A stretch of DNA of 64,000 nt from Terriglobales bacterium (GTDB taxonomy: Bacteria; Acidobacteriota; Terriglobia; Terriglobales; Acidobacteriaceae), in NCBI GenBank assembly GCA_035651655.1, contig DASRFG010000013.1, forward strand, positions 50,168 to 114,167, in the 5' to 3' direction. The notes beneath the pieces are model-generated. The model was not told where the DNA came from. It saw only the letters and a program-made list of their open reading frames with translations, and did no database searches. Positions 16,717-25,790 of this stretch are shown piece after piece; position 1 is the first letter of the stretch, and each line of letters opens with the position of its first letter. The translations under genes were made by a program, and so were the position numbers.

Positions 16717-16775
16717 AGTAAAGAGAAACACAAGTTCAGAACCCACCGCCAGAAGCAACTGGTGGTGGGTTTTTT
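16631..16775 (+). promoter_or_regulatory. Transcription attenuator of the threonine operon (arms 1-4)
   Basis: Four arms are visible. Arm 1 (16631-16640, TCCAGAACGC) pairs with arm 2 (16687-16697, one bulge). Arm 2 extended (16689-16703, GCTTCTGGAGGAGGG) pairs with arm 3 (16742-16756, CCCACCGCCAGAAGC), 13 of 15 positions. Arm 3 is the 5' half of the terminator. Arm 1 overlaps codons 5-8 and the Thr codons follow it, so a ribosome stalled there hides arm 1, frees arm 2 and blocks the terminator. A ribosome reaching the stop codon covers arm 2 and lets the terminator form. With no translation 1:2 and 3:4 form. Confidence 0.82.
16741..16775 (+). terminator. Attenuator terminator (arms 3:4) before the aspartokinase gene
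   Basis: ACCCACCGCCAG (16741-16752), six-base loop, CTGGTGGTGGGT (16759-16770): twelve pairs with a single G-T, followed by T6 (16770-16775). It ends 29 bases before the ATG of the aspartokinase gene. Confidence 0.92.
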
Positions 16776-16803
16776 ATTGCCCAAAATGGGGCCAAGGACG
16801 GGT

Positions 16804-18285
16804 ATGTCAAGCCTGAAGCAAGACGGGTCTCAAAAAGCGCAAGAGGAGAGGGGCTGCGGTCAACGCCCGCGAACTCCTGAGCTGGAGCCGGCAAAACCAG
16901 GCCCTCTGGTGCTGAAGTTCGGCGGTACGTCGGTCGAGGATGCAGATGCCATTGGTCGAGTCGTGCACATTATTCAGGGACGCGTATCGCGTTGTCAGGT
17001 AGTGGTCGTGAGCGCGCTAGCGGGAGCTACCGACCAACTCCTCCGGGCAGGAGAAGCAGCCGCCGCCAGCCACCTTGATGCTGCGCTTGGATTTTTGGGC
17101 GCGCTCGAGCGACGTCACCGAAGCCTGGCGGAACAGCTCCTCTCACCCGTGGCCTTGGCTTTGTTCTCCCAATTGCTGGAAAAAGAGTTTCAAAACTTGC
17201 GCGAGCTCCTTGCTGGAGTGGCTGCCTTGGGCGAATTCACCGCCCGTACTTCCGATAGAGTGCTGGGCGTCGGCGAGATCCTTTCCAGCAAACTGTTGGT
17301 GGAAGTACTGAGGCAGGCAGGGCTCAATCCAGAATGGCTCGATTCGCGTGAGGTCATTGTTACAAATGAAGCTCACGGTTCTGCCCAGCCGCTGCGCGAT
17401 CAGACCAATCGCAGGCTGCGAAGCATTGTGGCGCCGCTGGCTTTGGGAGGCAGACTTCCAGTGCTGCCGGGATTCATTGGAGCAACCCTGAAGGGTGTCC
17501 CCACTACGCTCGGACGCGGCGGCTCCGATTTCAGCGCCGCCATCGTGGCAGCGGCCTTAGAGGCCAGTGCGTTGGAGATATGGACGGACGTTGATGGCAT
17601 TATGACCGCCGATCCACGGCTGTGCCCGGATGCTCAATTGATCCCGGCCATCAGCTTCGAGGAAGCGTCAGAGTTGGCTTCTTTCGGCGCGAAGGTTCTG
17701 CACCCCTCCACCTTGTTGCCGGCCATGAAGCAGGGAATCCCGGTGCTCGTCCGCAATTCTCGGCAACCGGATCGGCCTGGCACTCGTGTCTTCGCTGACG
17801 TAGGTGGATCGCCTAAGGTACAAGCCATTACGGCGAAGCGGGGAATGGCCTTGGTCCACATCAGCAGTCATCAACACACCGCGTCTGATCTGGTGCGCCA
17901 GGCGCTCAACGCTTGCGACCGGCACAAATGTGTTGTCGAGCTCTTCTCGGCTGCGCGGGGCGGCGTCTCGCTGCTGGTCCAAGGCACGAACGCTTTGCCG
18001 CACCTGGTCACTGAACTGGAAGGTGTGGCTGATGTGAGATGGGAGAATCACAAGGCGCTGATCTGCTTTTTTGGAGGCTCGGATCGAAATCAGCGACGTT
18101 CAGCCGAGCACGCGCTGCGAACTCTTTCCGATCTGGACGTGAGCCTTCTTAGCCAAGGCGGGTCAGAGCGAAGGATCGGTCTACTAGTAGATGAAGACCA
18201 TGTTGCCGAATCAGTTTGTCGCTTACACGGATTGTTTTTCCCGGACGCTTTGTTGAAGAGCGCGGAGCAAGGGGCAGGTGCATGA
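16804..18285 (+). CDS. Aspartate kinase (first enzyme of the threonine operon)
   Basis: A 493-residue aspartokinase, which phosphorylates L-aspartate at the head of Lys/Thr/Met/Ile synthesis. After about 35 variable residues comes VLKFGGTSVEDA, later LGRGGSDFSAA and DVDGIMTADPRL, the nucleotide and aspartate sites, then SFEEASELASFGAKVLHP and two ACT-type regulatory segments in the last about 140 residues. The monofunctional length resembles E. coli LysC/ThrA kinase portions. The ATG at 16804 follows AAGGA (16794-16798); frames extending further left run into the terminator hairpin. Stop and start of the homoserine dehydrogenase gene overlap (ATGATG at 18282), so the two are translationally coupled. 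Controlled by the Thr attenuator upstream. Confidence 0.93.
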   Translation: MSSLKQDGSQKAQEERGCGQRPRTPELEPAKPGPLVLKFGGTSVEDADAIGRVVHIIQGRVSRCQVVVVSALAGATDQLLRAGEAAAASHLDAALGFLGALERRHRSLAEQLLSPVALALFSQLLEKEFQNLRELLAGVAALGEFTARTSDRVLGVGEILSSKLLVEVLRQAGLNPEWLDSREVIVTNEAHGSAQPLRDQTNRRLRSIVAPLALGGRLPVLPGFIGATLKGVPTTLGRGGSDFSAAIVAAALEASALEIWTDVDGIMTADPRLCPDAQLIPAISFEEASELASFGAKVLHPSTLLPAMKQGIPVLVRNSRQPDRPGTRVFADVGGSPKVQAITAKRGMALVHISSHQHTASDLVRQALNACDRHKCVVELFSAARGGVSLLVQGTNALPHLVTELEGVADVRWENHKALICFFGGSDRNQRRSAEHALRTLSDLDVSLLSQGGSERRIGLLVDEDHVAESVCRLHGLFFPDALLKSAEQGAGA

Positions 18286-19610
18286 TGGCATCACCTTTCC
18301 CAACCCCCCGGCCGATCACGTTTCCACCGCGTGCAGTGACGGTTCTTTCCGCGAATCGAGTCTGTAAGATCGCCATCCTGGGCTTCGGTACTGTCGGACG
18401 TTCGGTGGCAAAACTTCTCACAGAACAGGCGCCGTCACAGCTGCAACTCACGCACATTTTCAATCGTAACGTGGAGCGCAAGCGTGTTCCCTGGGTTTCC
18501 GCGGATGTGCGCTGGACGGAAAAAGTGGAGGACGTTTTGTCCTCAGATGTGGACGTAATAGTCGAACTGGCAGGCGGCATGGATCCCGCCGGCGGATGGG
18601 TACGCAGAGCCCTGCTTCGCGGCAAGTCTGTAGTAACGGCCAACAAACAGTTGATTGCCGCTGAGGGACCTGAGCTCGCAATATTGGCTCGGCGGCAGGG
18701 GGTCCGTCTGGAATTCGGTGCCGCGGTAGCTGGCGGAGTTCCAGTCCTTTGCGCTCTTCGCCCAGGGTTGAGTGGTGACCGCATCCTGAAACTCGCCGCA
18801 ATACTGAATGGCACCTGCAATTACATTCTTAGCTCGATGGAGACTCGCGGACTGCCTTTGCAGTCGGCATTGTCGGAGGCCCAGGAGCGTGGCTTTGCAG
18901 AAGCCGATCCTACCGACGATGTGGATGGCCTGGACGCTCGCGCCAAGCTAGCAATACTAATTCGCAGCGGATTTCAGGTGGAAGTCCACCCCGAGCAGAT
19001 TCTGGCTGGTAGCATTCTCGACGTGAGCTGCGAAGATTTCAGCTATGCGCGCGAACTGGGATGCACCATTCGCCAAATTTCTCGTGCCGAACTGAAGGGC
19101 GAGACGTTGCTGGCATCGGTACAGCCCGCACTAGTTGCACTGGGATCTCCGCTGGGCCGCGCCCATTCCAATCAAAATGTGCTTGTTACCACCGGCAAGT
19201 ATGGCGGAGAGACAGTCCTTTCCGGAGCTGGGGCAGGCGGGAATCCAACCGCCGTGGCGGTGGTTTCAGACTTGCTTTCGGTCGCGCAGGACCGCTATGC
19301 TCCAGAGCCACCGCGCTCACCTTTGCTGCCGTTGCCTGTTTCAGCCTATTTTCATTCAGCGCACTATGTGCGCCTGATTGTCAATCATCAGGCGGGGGCG
19401 CTTTCATCCATCAGGCGCTTGTTGGCGCAACACGGCATCAGTTTGCGAGCGGTGTTGCACCGTCCACCACAAGGCGGTGAGGCACAGGAAAGATCTTATG
19501 TAGCGCTGGTCTTAGAAGAGTGCGCAGCCTCCGCGCTGAAGAACGTATTGCAAGATCTAAGACAAGCAGAGTTTTTGGCGAAACCACCCCTGGTTCTGCC
19601 CATTGTTTAG
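18282..19610 (+). CDS. hom: Homoserine dehydrogenase
   Basis: A 442-residue NAD(P)-dependent enzyme reducing aspartate semialdehyde to homoserine. Rossmann motif VCKIAILGFGTVGRSVAKLL at about 27-46, then VVTANKQL, the catalytic region GTCNYILSSM and EADPTDDVDGLDARAKLAIL, and a C-terminal ACT domain (YFHSAHYVRLIVNHQAGALSSI onward), the usual site of threonine feedback. The start ATG overlaps the aspartokinase stop; a purine-rich AAGGGGCAGG precedes it. The first about 25 residues (Pro-rich) are an extension relative to the family. Second gene of the thr operon. Confidence 0.94.
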   Translation: MMASPFPTPRPITFPPRAVTVLSANRVCKIAILGFGTVGRSVAKLLTEQAPSQLQLTHIFNRNVERKRVPWVSADVRWTEKVEDVLSSDVDVIVELAGGMDPAGGWVRRALLRGKSVVTANKQLIAAEGPELAILARRQGVRLEFGAAVAGGVPVLCALRPGLSGDRILKLAAILNGTCNYILSSMETRGLPLQSALSEAQERGFAEADPTDDVDGLDARAKLAILIRSGFQVEVHPEQILAGSILDVSCEDFSYARELGCTIRQISRAELKGETLLASVQPALVALGSPLGRAHSNQNVLVTTGKYGGETVLSGAGAGGNPTAVAVVSDLLSVAQDRYAPEPPRSPLLPLPVSAYFHSAHYVRLIVNHQAGALSSIRRLLAQHGISLRAVLHRPPQGGEAQERSYVALVLEECAASALKNVLQDLRQAEFLAKPPLVLPIV

Positions 19611-19646
19611 TCGGAAGTCTTTGGGCGACCATTGATCGAGAAGAAG

Positions 19647-20903
19647 ATGACAAAACGATATGAACTGCGATGTAGGGAATGCAACAAATCCTGGGGAAAC
19701 CAGCCGCGCACCATCTGCGACGATTGCTTTTCGCCCGTCGAAATTGTGTATGACTACGACGCCATTCGAACATGCTTGACACGCGAGCGCATAGCCCAGC
19801 GGCCGCCGAGCCTATGGCGTTACTCGGAGCTGCTGCCACTCCCAGATGGCTATGCGCCTGAATTACCGATCGGTTTCACCCCATTGGTTCCTGCCCCGCA
19901 ACTTGCTGCCAAACTCGGTATAAAAAAACTTCTTCTCAAAAATGACTCGGTTTGTTTCCCGACGCTAAGTTTTAAAGATCGAGTGGTCGCCATGGCATTA
20001 GCGGCAGCATGCGATTTCGGATTTGAGGTGGTGTGCTGTGCGTCCACTGGAAATCTCGCCAACGCGGTAGCGGCACAAGCCGCACGTCTCGGACTGGAAG
20101 CCTGGGTTTTCATTCCTGATGATCTCGAACCAGCAAAGGTCCTCAATACACAAGTTTATGGCGCCCGGCTGGTACGTGTTTCAGGTAACTACGATCAGGT
20201 CAACCGACTTTGCCAGCAACTGGCTGACGAGTATCCCTGGGGATTCGTCAATGTAAATCTGCGCCCTTACTACTCAGAAGGATCAAAGACGGTTGGATAT
20301 GAAATAGCCGAGCAACTCGGATGGCGCTTGCCGGACAACATCGTCGTGCCCATGGCTGGCGGTTCTTTAATCACGAAAATTAAAAAGGCGTTCGATGAGT
20401 TGGTCATGATCGGCCTGGTCGAACCCAAGCCGGTGCGATTCTTCGGCGCTCAAGCCACCGGATGCTCACCTATCAGTACGGCGGTAAAGTCTGGCAGCAA
20501 AGAAATTGATCCGCAGAAACCAGCGACCCTGGCTCGGTCGCTGGCTATTGGAAATCCGGCAGATGGCCCTCACGCTATTGAGGTCATCACCTCTACCGGG
20601 GGTTGGGCGGAGGACGTGGCGGACCCTGAAGTGGTCAATGGCATCAAGCTTCTGGCCTCGACCGAAGGCATCTTCACGGAAACTGCTGGCGGCGTGACGG
20701 TGAGCGTTGCTCGCAAGCTTAGAGCTCAGGAACGGATTTTGCCGGATGAAACCACGGTGCTTTGCATTACTGGAAATGGACTGAAGACTCTGGACGCCCT
20801 CGCGGGTCAGTACGCTCTCGAAGAGCCGATCCGGCCCAAGGTAGCTGATTTCCAGAACTATTACGCTGAGTTCCTGGACGTGAAACGCGCTGTGGGAGCC
20901 TGA
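19647..20903 (+). CDS. thrC: Threonine synthase
   Basis: A 418-residue PLP enzyme making threonine from O-phosphohomoserine. N-terminal LRCRECNK and ICDDC form a CxxC pair typical of the plant-like (class I) branch. The PLP lysine lies in PTLSFKDRVVAMA, the phosphate-binding Ser/Gly loop is CASTGNLANAVAAQAA, and NVNLRPYYSEGSKTVGYEIAEQLGW is a threonine-synthase signature. The ATG at 19647 is preferred over the TTG at 19632. It starts 36 bases after hom and completes the pathway of the operon. Confidence 0.94.
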   Translation: MTKRYELRCRECNKSWGNQPRTICDDCFSPVEIVYDYDAIRTCLTRERIAQRPPSLWRYSELLPLPDGYAPELPIGFTPLVPAPQLAAKLGIKKLLLKNDSVCFPTLSFKDRVVAMALAAACDFGFEVVCCASTGNLANAVAAQAARLGLEAWVFIPDDLEPAKVLNTQVYGARLVRVSGNYDQVNRLCQQLADEYPWGFVNVNLRPYYSEGSKTVGYEIAEQLGWRLPDNIVVPMAGGSLITKIKKAFDELVMIGLVEPKPVRFFGAQATGCSPISTAVKSGSKEIDPQKPATLARSLAIGNPADGPHAIEVITSTGGWAEDVADPEVVNGIKLLASTEGIFTETAGGVTVSVARKLRAQERILPDETTVLCITGNGLKTLDALAGQYALEEPIRPKVADFQNYYAEFLDVKRAVGA

Positions 20904-20966
20904 GGGCAGTGGCCCGATCTTTTCGTGCTACTTCGTGTCCTTTTTGGTGAGCACCTTTGAGCGGTC

Positions 20967-21419
20967 TTACTTACCGATATCTTCATTCCATAAATCGGGG
21001 TGTGCGGCGATGAATGCCCGCATCAGTTCCACGCACTCCTCGTCGTTTAACACCGTGACGCCAACCTGATTTCTGGCGAACAGATCTTCGGCCCCCAGAA
21101 AATTCTGGTTTTCGCCGATAATTACACGCGGAATACGGAACAGTAACGCGGTCCCGGTACACATAACGCACGGGCTCAACGTGCTTACCAGAGTCAGTTC
21201 CGGCCAGTCACGTCGCCGTCCCGCGTTGCGGATGCAAGCCACCTCGGCATGTGCGGTCGGGTCCCCGGTCTGCACGCGCAAATTGTGCCCTCGGGCTACG
21301 ATTTGCCCCTGAGCGTCAGCCAACACCGAGCCAATCGGCAGACCACCTTCTTTCAAACCGAGCTTGGCTTCGGCCAGTGCCTCCTGAAGCAACGATTCCG
21401 CCTGTCTTTCGTGCCTCAT
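20967..21419 (-). CDS. Cytosine deaminase of the yeast FCY1 type
   Basis: A 150-residue zinc deaminase (CDA fold). Zinc ligands are H57 with catalytic E59 (HAEV) and C84/C87 (TLSPCVMCTGT). The segments KEGGLPIGSVL, GENQNF, NDEECVELMRAFI and the very C-terminal DLWNEDIGK match fungal cytosine deaminase, where the last helix closes the pyrimidine pocket, much better than TadA or guanine deaminase. It would convert cytosine to uracil for pyrimidine salvage. The start ATG overlaps the stop of the DUF1634 gene on the same strand. The substrate is inferred from similarity. Confidence 0.82.
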   Translation of the reverse strand: MRHERQAESLLQEALAEAKLGLKEGGLPIGSVLADAQGQIVARGHNLRVQTGDPTAHAEVACIRNAGRRRDWPELTLVSTLSPCVMCTGTALLFRIPRVIIGENQNFLGAEDLFARNQVGVTVLNDEECVELMRAFIAAHPDLWNEDIGK

Positions 21420-21802
21420 AACGGCCCAAGTAAGCTGATGAGCAACAGCGATAACACAACCGCCGTTACCCCGACATAAAGCCAGTCTTTTTCCATAATG
21501 AAGGCAAACAGGGAGAAGGCCACACGCGCAACTGGGGTGGCGATGAGTAAAAGCAGACCGAACTGAATGATGCCCCTTCCACGGCCTGCGAGCGCATCGG
21601 CAATGATGCCATGTACCTCCCGCAAGTCGTTCGGTTCACCACGAAAGATGCGGTAATCGGCCAGGGTGTGCCCATAATTGCGGAGGTAGAGACCTGCTCC
21701 GGCTAACACCACCGCGGCCGAAAGCATTACTCCGAAGCGCAGCAGGTTGCCAATGATCTGCTCGATGCTTTGGTCGGTCCAATTGCTGAAGAGTCTAGTC
21801 AC
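21416..21802 (-). CDS. DUF1634 family membrane protein
   Basis: A 128-residue protein with three membrane segments (about 20-40, 80-100, 108-126) and the DUF1634 motifs GNLLRFGVMLSA and RGRGIIQFGLLLLIATPVARVAFS. Members commonly sit beside TauE/SafE-type transporters, as here: its start overlaps the transporter stop (ATGA). A helper role in transport is an inference. Confidence 0.85.
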   Translation of the reverse strand: MTRLFSNWTDQSIEQIIGNLLRFGVMLSAAVVLAGAGLYLRNYGHTLADYRIFRGEPNDLREVHGIIADALAGRGRGIIQFGLLLLIATPVARVAFSLFAFIMEKDWLYVGVTAVVLSLLLISLLGPL

Positions 21803-22632
21803 ATCGCGCTCGTCAATCCGTGATAAATCATCTCGATGCCCAGAGCTACGATCACCGCGCTAAAAATCAAACGCAGGCTGTGAGTTTTCGCTTTTACGAG
21901 CGTCTTTGCACCGAGCAACGACCCCGCCAGGACGCCCAGCATTACCGGCATGGAGAGACCGGGATCAATATAACCGCGCCGCAGATAGATTCCCGCACTC
22001 GCCGCTGCAGTCACTCCAATCATGAAGTTGCTCGTAGTAGTGGAAACTTTAAAGGGAATTCGCATGGCCTGGTCCATTGCCAACACCTTCACTGCACCCG
22101 ACCCGATTCCCAACAATCCGGAAAGCGTTCCTGCGCCGAACATTAACCCGAATCCGGCTGGCACCCGGTGGACGAAATACGGCTGCGGGCCGTGGTCCGT
22201 GGGATAACTTCCGTTCATCCTCAGCAGCGTACCCAGACGATCTGGTTGCTGGCCGAGCTTCTCGGCCGGTGGCCTGGCAGAAAGATAGGCGGAATAGAGC
22301 AGCACAGCTCCAAAGATGATTGCGATGCCTGCGGTCGGCACCTTGGTGGCCAGGAATGCGCCTACCAGCGCGCCGATGGTTGTGGCCACTTCCAAAAACA
22401 TTCCGATGCGGATGTTGGAGAATCCTTCTTTGACGTACGCAGCGGCAGCGCCGGATGAAGTTGCGATCACTGATACCAGGGAAGCGCCTACCGCATAACG
22501 GATGTCCACCTTGAAAACCAGTGTAAGCAACGGCACCAGGACAACGCCGCCGCCCAACCCAGTGAGCGAACCCAAGAAACCGGCGACGAAGGATCCCATC
22601 CAGACAAGAACTGTGAATTGAAGAACGGTCAT
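21799..22632 (-). CDS. Sulfite exporter TauE/SafE family transporter
   Basis: A 277-residue inner-membrane permease with about eight hydrophobic segments in two similar halves, each with the family glycine motifs (GFLGSLTGLGGGVVLVPLL near the start; GAGTLSGLLGIGSGAVKVLAM in the second half). The family exports or imports organosulfonates, sulfite or sulfoacetate; the substrate cannot be told. First gene of a transporter - DUF1634 - deaminase string transcribed leftward. Confidence 0.88.
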   Translation of the reverse strand: MTVLQFTVLVWMGSFVAGFLGSLTGLGGGVVLVPLLTLVFKVDIRYAVGASLVSVIATSSGAAAAYVKEGFSNIRIGMFLEVATTIGALVGAFLATKVPTAGIAIIFGAVLLYSAYLSARPPAEKLGQQPDRLGTLLRMNGSYPTDHGPQPYFVHRVPAGFGLMFGAGTLSGLLGIGSGAVKVLAMDQAMRIPFKVSTTTSNFMIGVTAAASAGIYLRRGYIDPGLSMPVMLGVLAGSLLGAKTLVKAKTHSLRLIFSAVIVALGIEMIYHGLTSAM

Positions 22633-22732
22633 AAGTCTTGCGGAACACCAGAATCCGGCGTCGGCGGTTTGGCGTCAAGCAATTTCAATTGTGCATGTGG
22701 AATGAACGAACAATCGATGACATTACGGAGAG

Positions 22733-23902
22733 CTACAGCTCTCGTAATGCCACCGCTACCCTAGCGCGCGCGGCACGAAGCGCTGGTGGAACTCCACCCA
22801 CGACTCCCATCGCCAGAGCAAACCCTAGTCCGAGCAGCAGCAGGGGCGGGGTAATACGGAAAGCAAATGCCAGGGAAGAGAAAGTCTGAAAATTCATGGT
22901 GCTGGTCGTGATCCCGTTCAGCGGCAGGACTCCGAGGCAGCCCAGTAGCCCACCCACAAAAGCAATGCACAACGACTCGAAGACGAACGACATAACGACG
23001 GCTGTGGTCCCGAAACCAATCGCGCGCATGGTGGCAATTTCCCGTGTCCTCTCAATTACGGCCGAGTACATGGTGTTCAGTCCGCCGAATACCGCGCCAA
23101 TCCCCATGATTGCTGCCACCATTGTGCCGAGCACGGTAATGAGCGTGGTCACAGCCCGCGATTGCTTCTCGTAATATTCCACCTCGCGTTCCACTTGTAC
23201 GGTCAGTCGTGGATCGGAAGTGAGCGTATCCTTGAAACGCGTGAGCGCGTCGGCAGAGTTCAAGTGTGCAGTTACCGATTGAAAGAGGTTCTGCGGACGC
23301 TGGTATACCTGGTTAAGTACATTGGCATCGCACCAGACTTCAGAGTCGAACGCGCTGCCGCCGGCGTCAAAGACGCCCACCACCTTCCAAGTCCCGCCGC
23401 CAAAGCGCACCGTGGTGCCCAGGTCTAAGCCAGTGTATGTACCTTCCACATTTCTTCCTACAACGAGTTCGTTGAGTCCCGGCTGGAAAAACCGGCCAGC
23501 CGCCATCTTGATGGAGTTCCGAACCTGCAGCACCTTGGGCGATACTCCACGCACCTGAACATTGGCATCGGTGCCGGTGCGCTTCAGGGGAAAAGGGGCC
23601 ACTACGACCACTTCCGGACTGACGAGAGGGCCATCGCTCCCATGTACTACGCCGGGAGCATCTTCAACAATTTTCACCTGGTCCAGCGTGGCCGCGCTCA
23701 TCATCTCTGACGTGGAACCAGCACGAAGAACAATCGCGTTGCTGGCAGAGCCGGAGGCGACCAGCGTCGCTTTGAAGCCCTTGGCCAGCGAGAGCACCGC
23801 TACAAAGACGCCCACCGTCCCGGCAATGCCGAGCACTGCTACCACTGAAGAAGTCCAGCGCTCACGCAAGCTGCGTATGTTGTAGCTCAGAGGAATTGCC
23901 AT
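22733..23902 (-). CDS. ABC transporter permease, FtsX/MacB type (second permease)
   Basis: A 389-residue permease: one N-terminal membrane helix (about 17-40), a large periplasmic MacB_PCD domain, and three C-terminal helices carrying the FtsX motif (VLGTMVAAIMGIGAVFGGLNTMYSAVIERTREIATMRAIG). Type VII ABC systems of this kind do not move solute through the membrane pair but drive a periplasmic machine or extract substrates from the membrane. The start shares TAATG with the stop of the first permease gene. Last gene of a four-gene operon. Confidence 0.88.
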   Translation of the reverse strand: MAIPLSYNIRSLRERWTSSVVAVLGIAGTVGVFVAVLSLAKGFKATLVASGSASNAIVLRAGSTSEMMSAATLDQVKIVEDAPGVVHGSDGPLVSPEVVVVAPFPLKRTGTDANVQVRGVSPKVLQVRNSIKMAAGRFFQPGLNELVVGRNVEGTYTGLDLGTTVRFGGGTWKVVGVFDAGGSAFDSEVWCDANVLNQVYQRPQNLFQSVTAHLNSADALTRFKDTLTSDPRLTVQVEREVEYYEKQSRAVTTLITVLGTMVAAIMGIGAVFGGLNTMYSAVIERTREIATMRAIGFGTTAVVMSFVFESLCIAFVGGLLGCLGVLPLNGITTSTMNFQTFSSLAFAFRITPPLLLLGLGFALAMGVVGGVPPALRAARARVAVALREL

Positions 23903-25041
23903 TACACTCTCCGCAACGCATCCACCACTTTCAATCGCATGGCGCCCACAGCCGGCGTAATTCCGGCCAGCAGTCCCACCGTGAGGGCGAGCGCTAGACC
24001 CACGATGGCTGCTTCGTTGGTCAAATAAAAATTAGCCAACATTCCGCCGGTTGGATCACCCCTGAAAGTGAGCAGCTTTACCAGCACCAGGCCAAGGCCC
24101 CCACCGATAATGGCCAACAGCAACGACTCAGTTATGACCAACATCAGAACAAACCGGTCAGAAAAGCCGACCGCTTTGAGCACTGCCAATTCACGCAAGC
24201 GCTCCCGGACCGCGATCGCCATGGTGTTCCCGGTAACCAATAACAGCGTGAAGAAAACGACGCCGCCGATTGACAGAATGAGGAACTCGATGTTGCCCAG
24301 CTGCTTCACCCACCCGGCAGCGAAGGCCTTTTCCGTTTCAGTCTTCGTCTCAAAAGGCGAGTTGGCGAACATTTCGTCAACCGTCTTGGCGATTTTTACG
24401 GCATCGTCTGGATTCGAGATGCGGATGGTGTACCAGCCGATCAGGCCTTTGCCGTACGTCCTGCGCTCATCCAGGTAGTCGTATCTGAACCAGAATTGAG
24501 ATGTGTCATCGGCGGGTCGACTGCCGTGGTAAATACCACGAATGTTGAAATCCCACGTGCCTTGAAAAATGGTGCCCTTAATGGGTATTCGATCACCAAT
24601 TTTCCAATGGAATCGGCTCACCAACTTCTCTCCTACGATGGCGCCCTCACGGTCGTTTAGAAATGCCTGCCACTGATCGTCGGGGATTTTGAACTCATTA
24701 AACATCTGGCGGTAGGTTTCCTTGTCCACTGCGAACTGCGCGAAGAAGTTACGCTCGTCCTGATACACGCCACCGAACCAATTGGCATGGGTAACACCGG
24801 TAACTCCTGGAATTCGCAGCAGGCGGTCTCTGTAAGACAGGGGAAGTGGCTGAATAATGGAAACGCGGTTCACGGTCACCAACCGGTCCGCGCCGGCAAC
24901 GTCTACGCCAACCCCGAACGCAGTGCGCACGATTGCGAGAAGCCCGAATAAAAATATCGCAACCGCAAACGATCCCAGCGTGAGCAGCGTTCTGATTTTC
25001 TTCCGCCAGAAGTTCGCGGAAATCAGGTGAGCGTATTTCAT
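23902..25041 (-). CDS. ABC transporter permease, FtsX/MacB type (first permease)
   Basis: A 379-residue paralogue of the following permease with the same plan: N-terminal helix (about 15-35), periplasmic domain, and three C-terminal helices with VTGNTMAIAVRERLRELAVLKAVGFSDRFVLMLV. Two different half-size permeases suggest a heterodimer, as in DevC/LolCE-like systems. The start ATGA overlaps the ATPase stop. Confidence 0.88.
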   Translation of the reverse strand: MKYAHLISANFWRKKIRTLLTLGSFAVAIFLFGLLAIVRTAFGVGVDVAGADRLVTVNRVSIIQPLPLSYRDRLLRIPGVTGVTHANWFGGVYQDERNFFAQFAVDKETYRQMFNEFKIPDDQWQAFLNDREGAIVGEKLVSRFHWKIGDRIPIKGTIFQGTWDFNIRGIYHGSRPADDTSQFWFRYDYLDERRTYGKGLIGWYTIRISNPDDAVKIAKTVDEMFANSPFETKTETEKAFAAGWVKQLGNIEFLILSIGGVVFFTLLLVTGNTMAIAVRERLRELAVLKAVGFSDRFVLMLVITESLLLAIIGGGLGLVLVKLLTFRGDPTGGMLANFYLTNEAAIVGLALALTVGLLAGITPAVGAMRLKVVDALRRV

Positions 25042-25763
25042 TGTGCCGCCTGCAATTTTCCAGTCTCTGCCAATGCGCCTTTCTCCAGATGCAGTATCGC
25101 GTCGGCTTGATCTGCTACGACGGGATCGTGTGTTACCAGCAGCACTGTCTTTTTGAATTCCTTCACCAGGCGATTGATCAGCGCCATGATCTCGTCGGCA
25201 CTTTTGCGGTCAAGATCGCCGGTAGGCTCGTCGGCCAGAAGAAAAGTCGGGTCGGCCACGATCGCCCGTGCGATTGCGACTCGCTGTTCCTGTCCACCCG
25301 AGAGTTGCCGCGGGTAATGGTTCATCCGTTCCTCCAGTCCCACCACTCCCAGCGCGGTCTCAACATGCTTTCGCCGTTCGGCTTTTGAGAGGCCCGTCAA
25401 CAACAGCGGCAATTCCACGTTCTGAAATGCCGTCAGAACCGGAATCAGGTTATACATCTGGAAGATGAATCCGACGTGCCGAGCCCGCCATGCGGTCAAC
25501 TTTCGGCCGGACATGCTGGTAATCTCATCTCCTGCCACCATAATGCTTCCAGCGGAGGGCAGATCCAGGCCACCCAGCAGGTTCAGCAGGGTCGTTTTAC
25601 CGGAACCGCTTGGACCCATGAACGCTACAAAGTCACCCGCATCAACGTCCAGATTCAGTCCTTGGAGAACGTGGATTTCCTCGCTGCCGCGCTGATATTT
25701 TTTATCCAAGCCGCGCACCCGAACCAGGCTTGTACTATTTCCCCTTCCGTCCACTCTGATCAT
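25038..25763 (-). CDS. ABC transporter ATP-binding protein, MacB/LolD type
   Basis: A 241-residue ATPase. Walker [10 protein letters not shown] at 50-58, Q-loop FQMYNLIP, signature LSGGQ at 155-159, Walker B FLLADE at 175-180 followed by PTGDLD, the LolD/MacB/FtsE subfamily hallmark, and the H-loop VTHD. It powers the two FtsX-type permeases. The start lies 27 bases after the adaptor gene. Confidence 0.93.
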   Translation of the reverse strand: MIRVDGRGNSTSLVRVRGLDKKYQRGSEEIHVLQGLNLDVDAGDFVAFMGPSGSGKTTLLNLLGGLDLPSAGSIMVAGDEITSMSGRKLTAWRARHVGFIFQMYNLIPVLTAFQNVELPLLLTGLSKAERRKHVETALGVVGLEERMNHYPRQLSGGQEQRVAIARAIVADPTFLLADEPTGDLDRKSADEIMALINRLVKEFKKTVLLVTHDPVVADQADAILHLEKGALAETGKLQAAQ

Positions 25764-25790
25764 GCATTCTCCGTTGCCGATGATCTTCGA

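Noticed and set aside
16762..16803. GTG start of the aspartokinase frame within the terminator stem
   Set aside because: Translation from there would begin inside arm 4; the ATG at 16804 has a Shine-Dalgarno site and a normal N-terminus.
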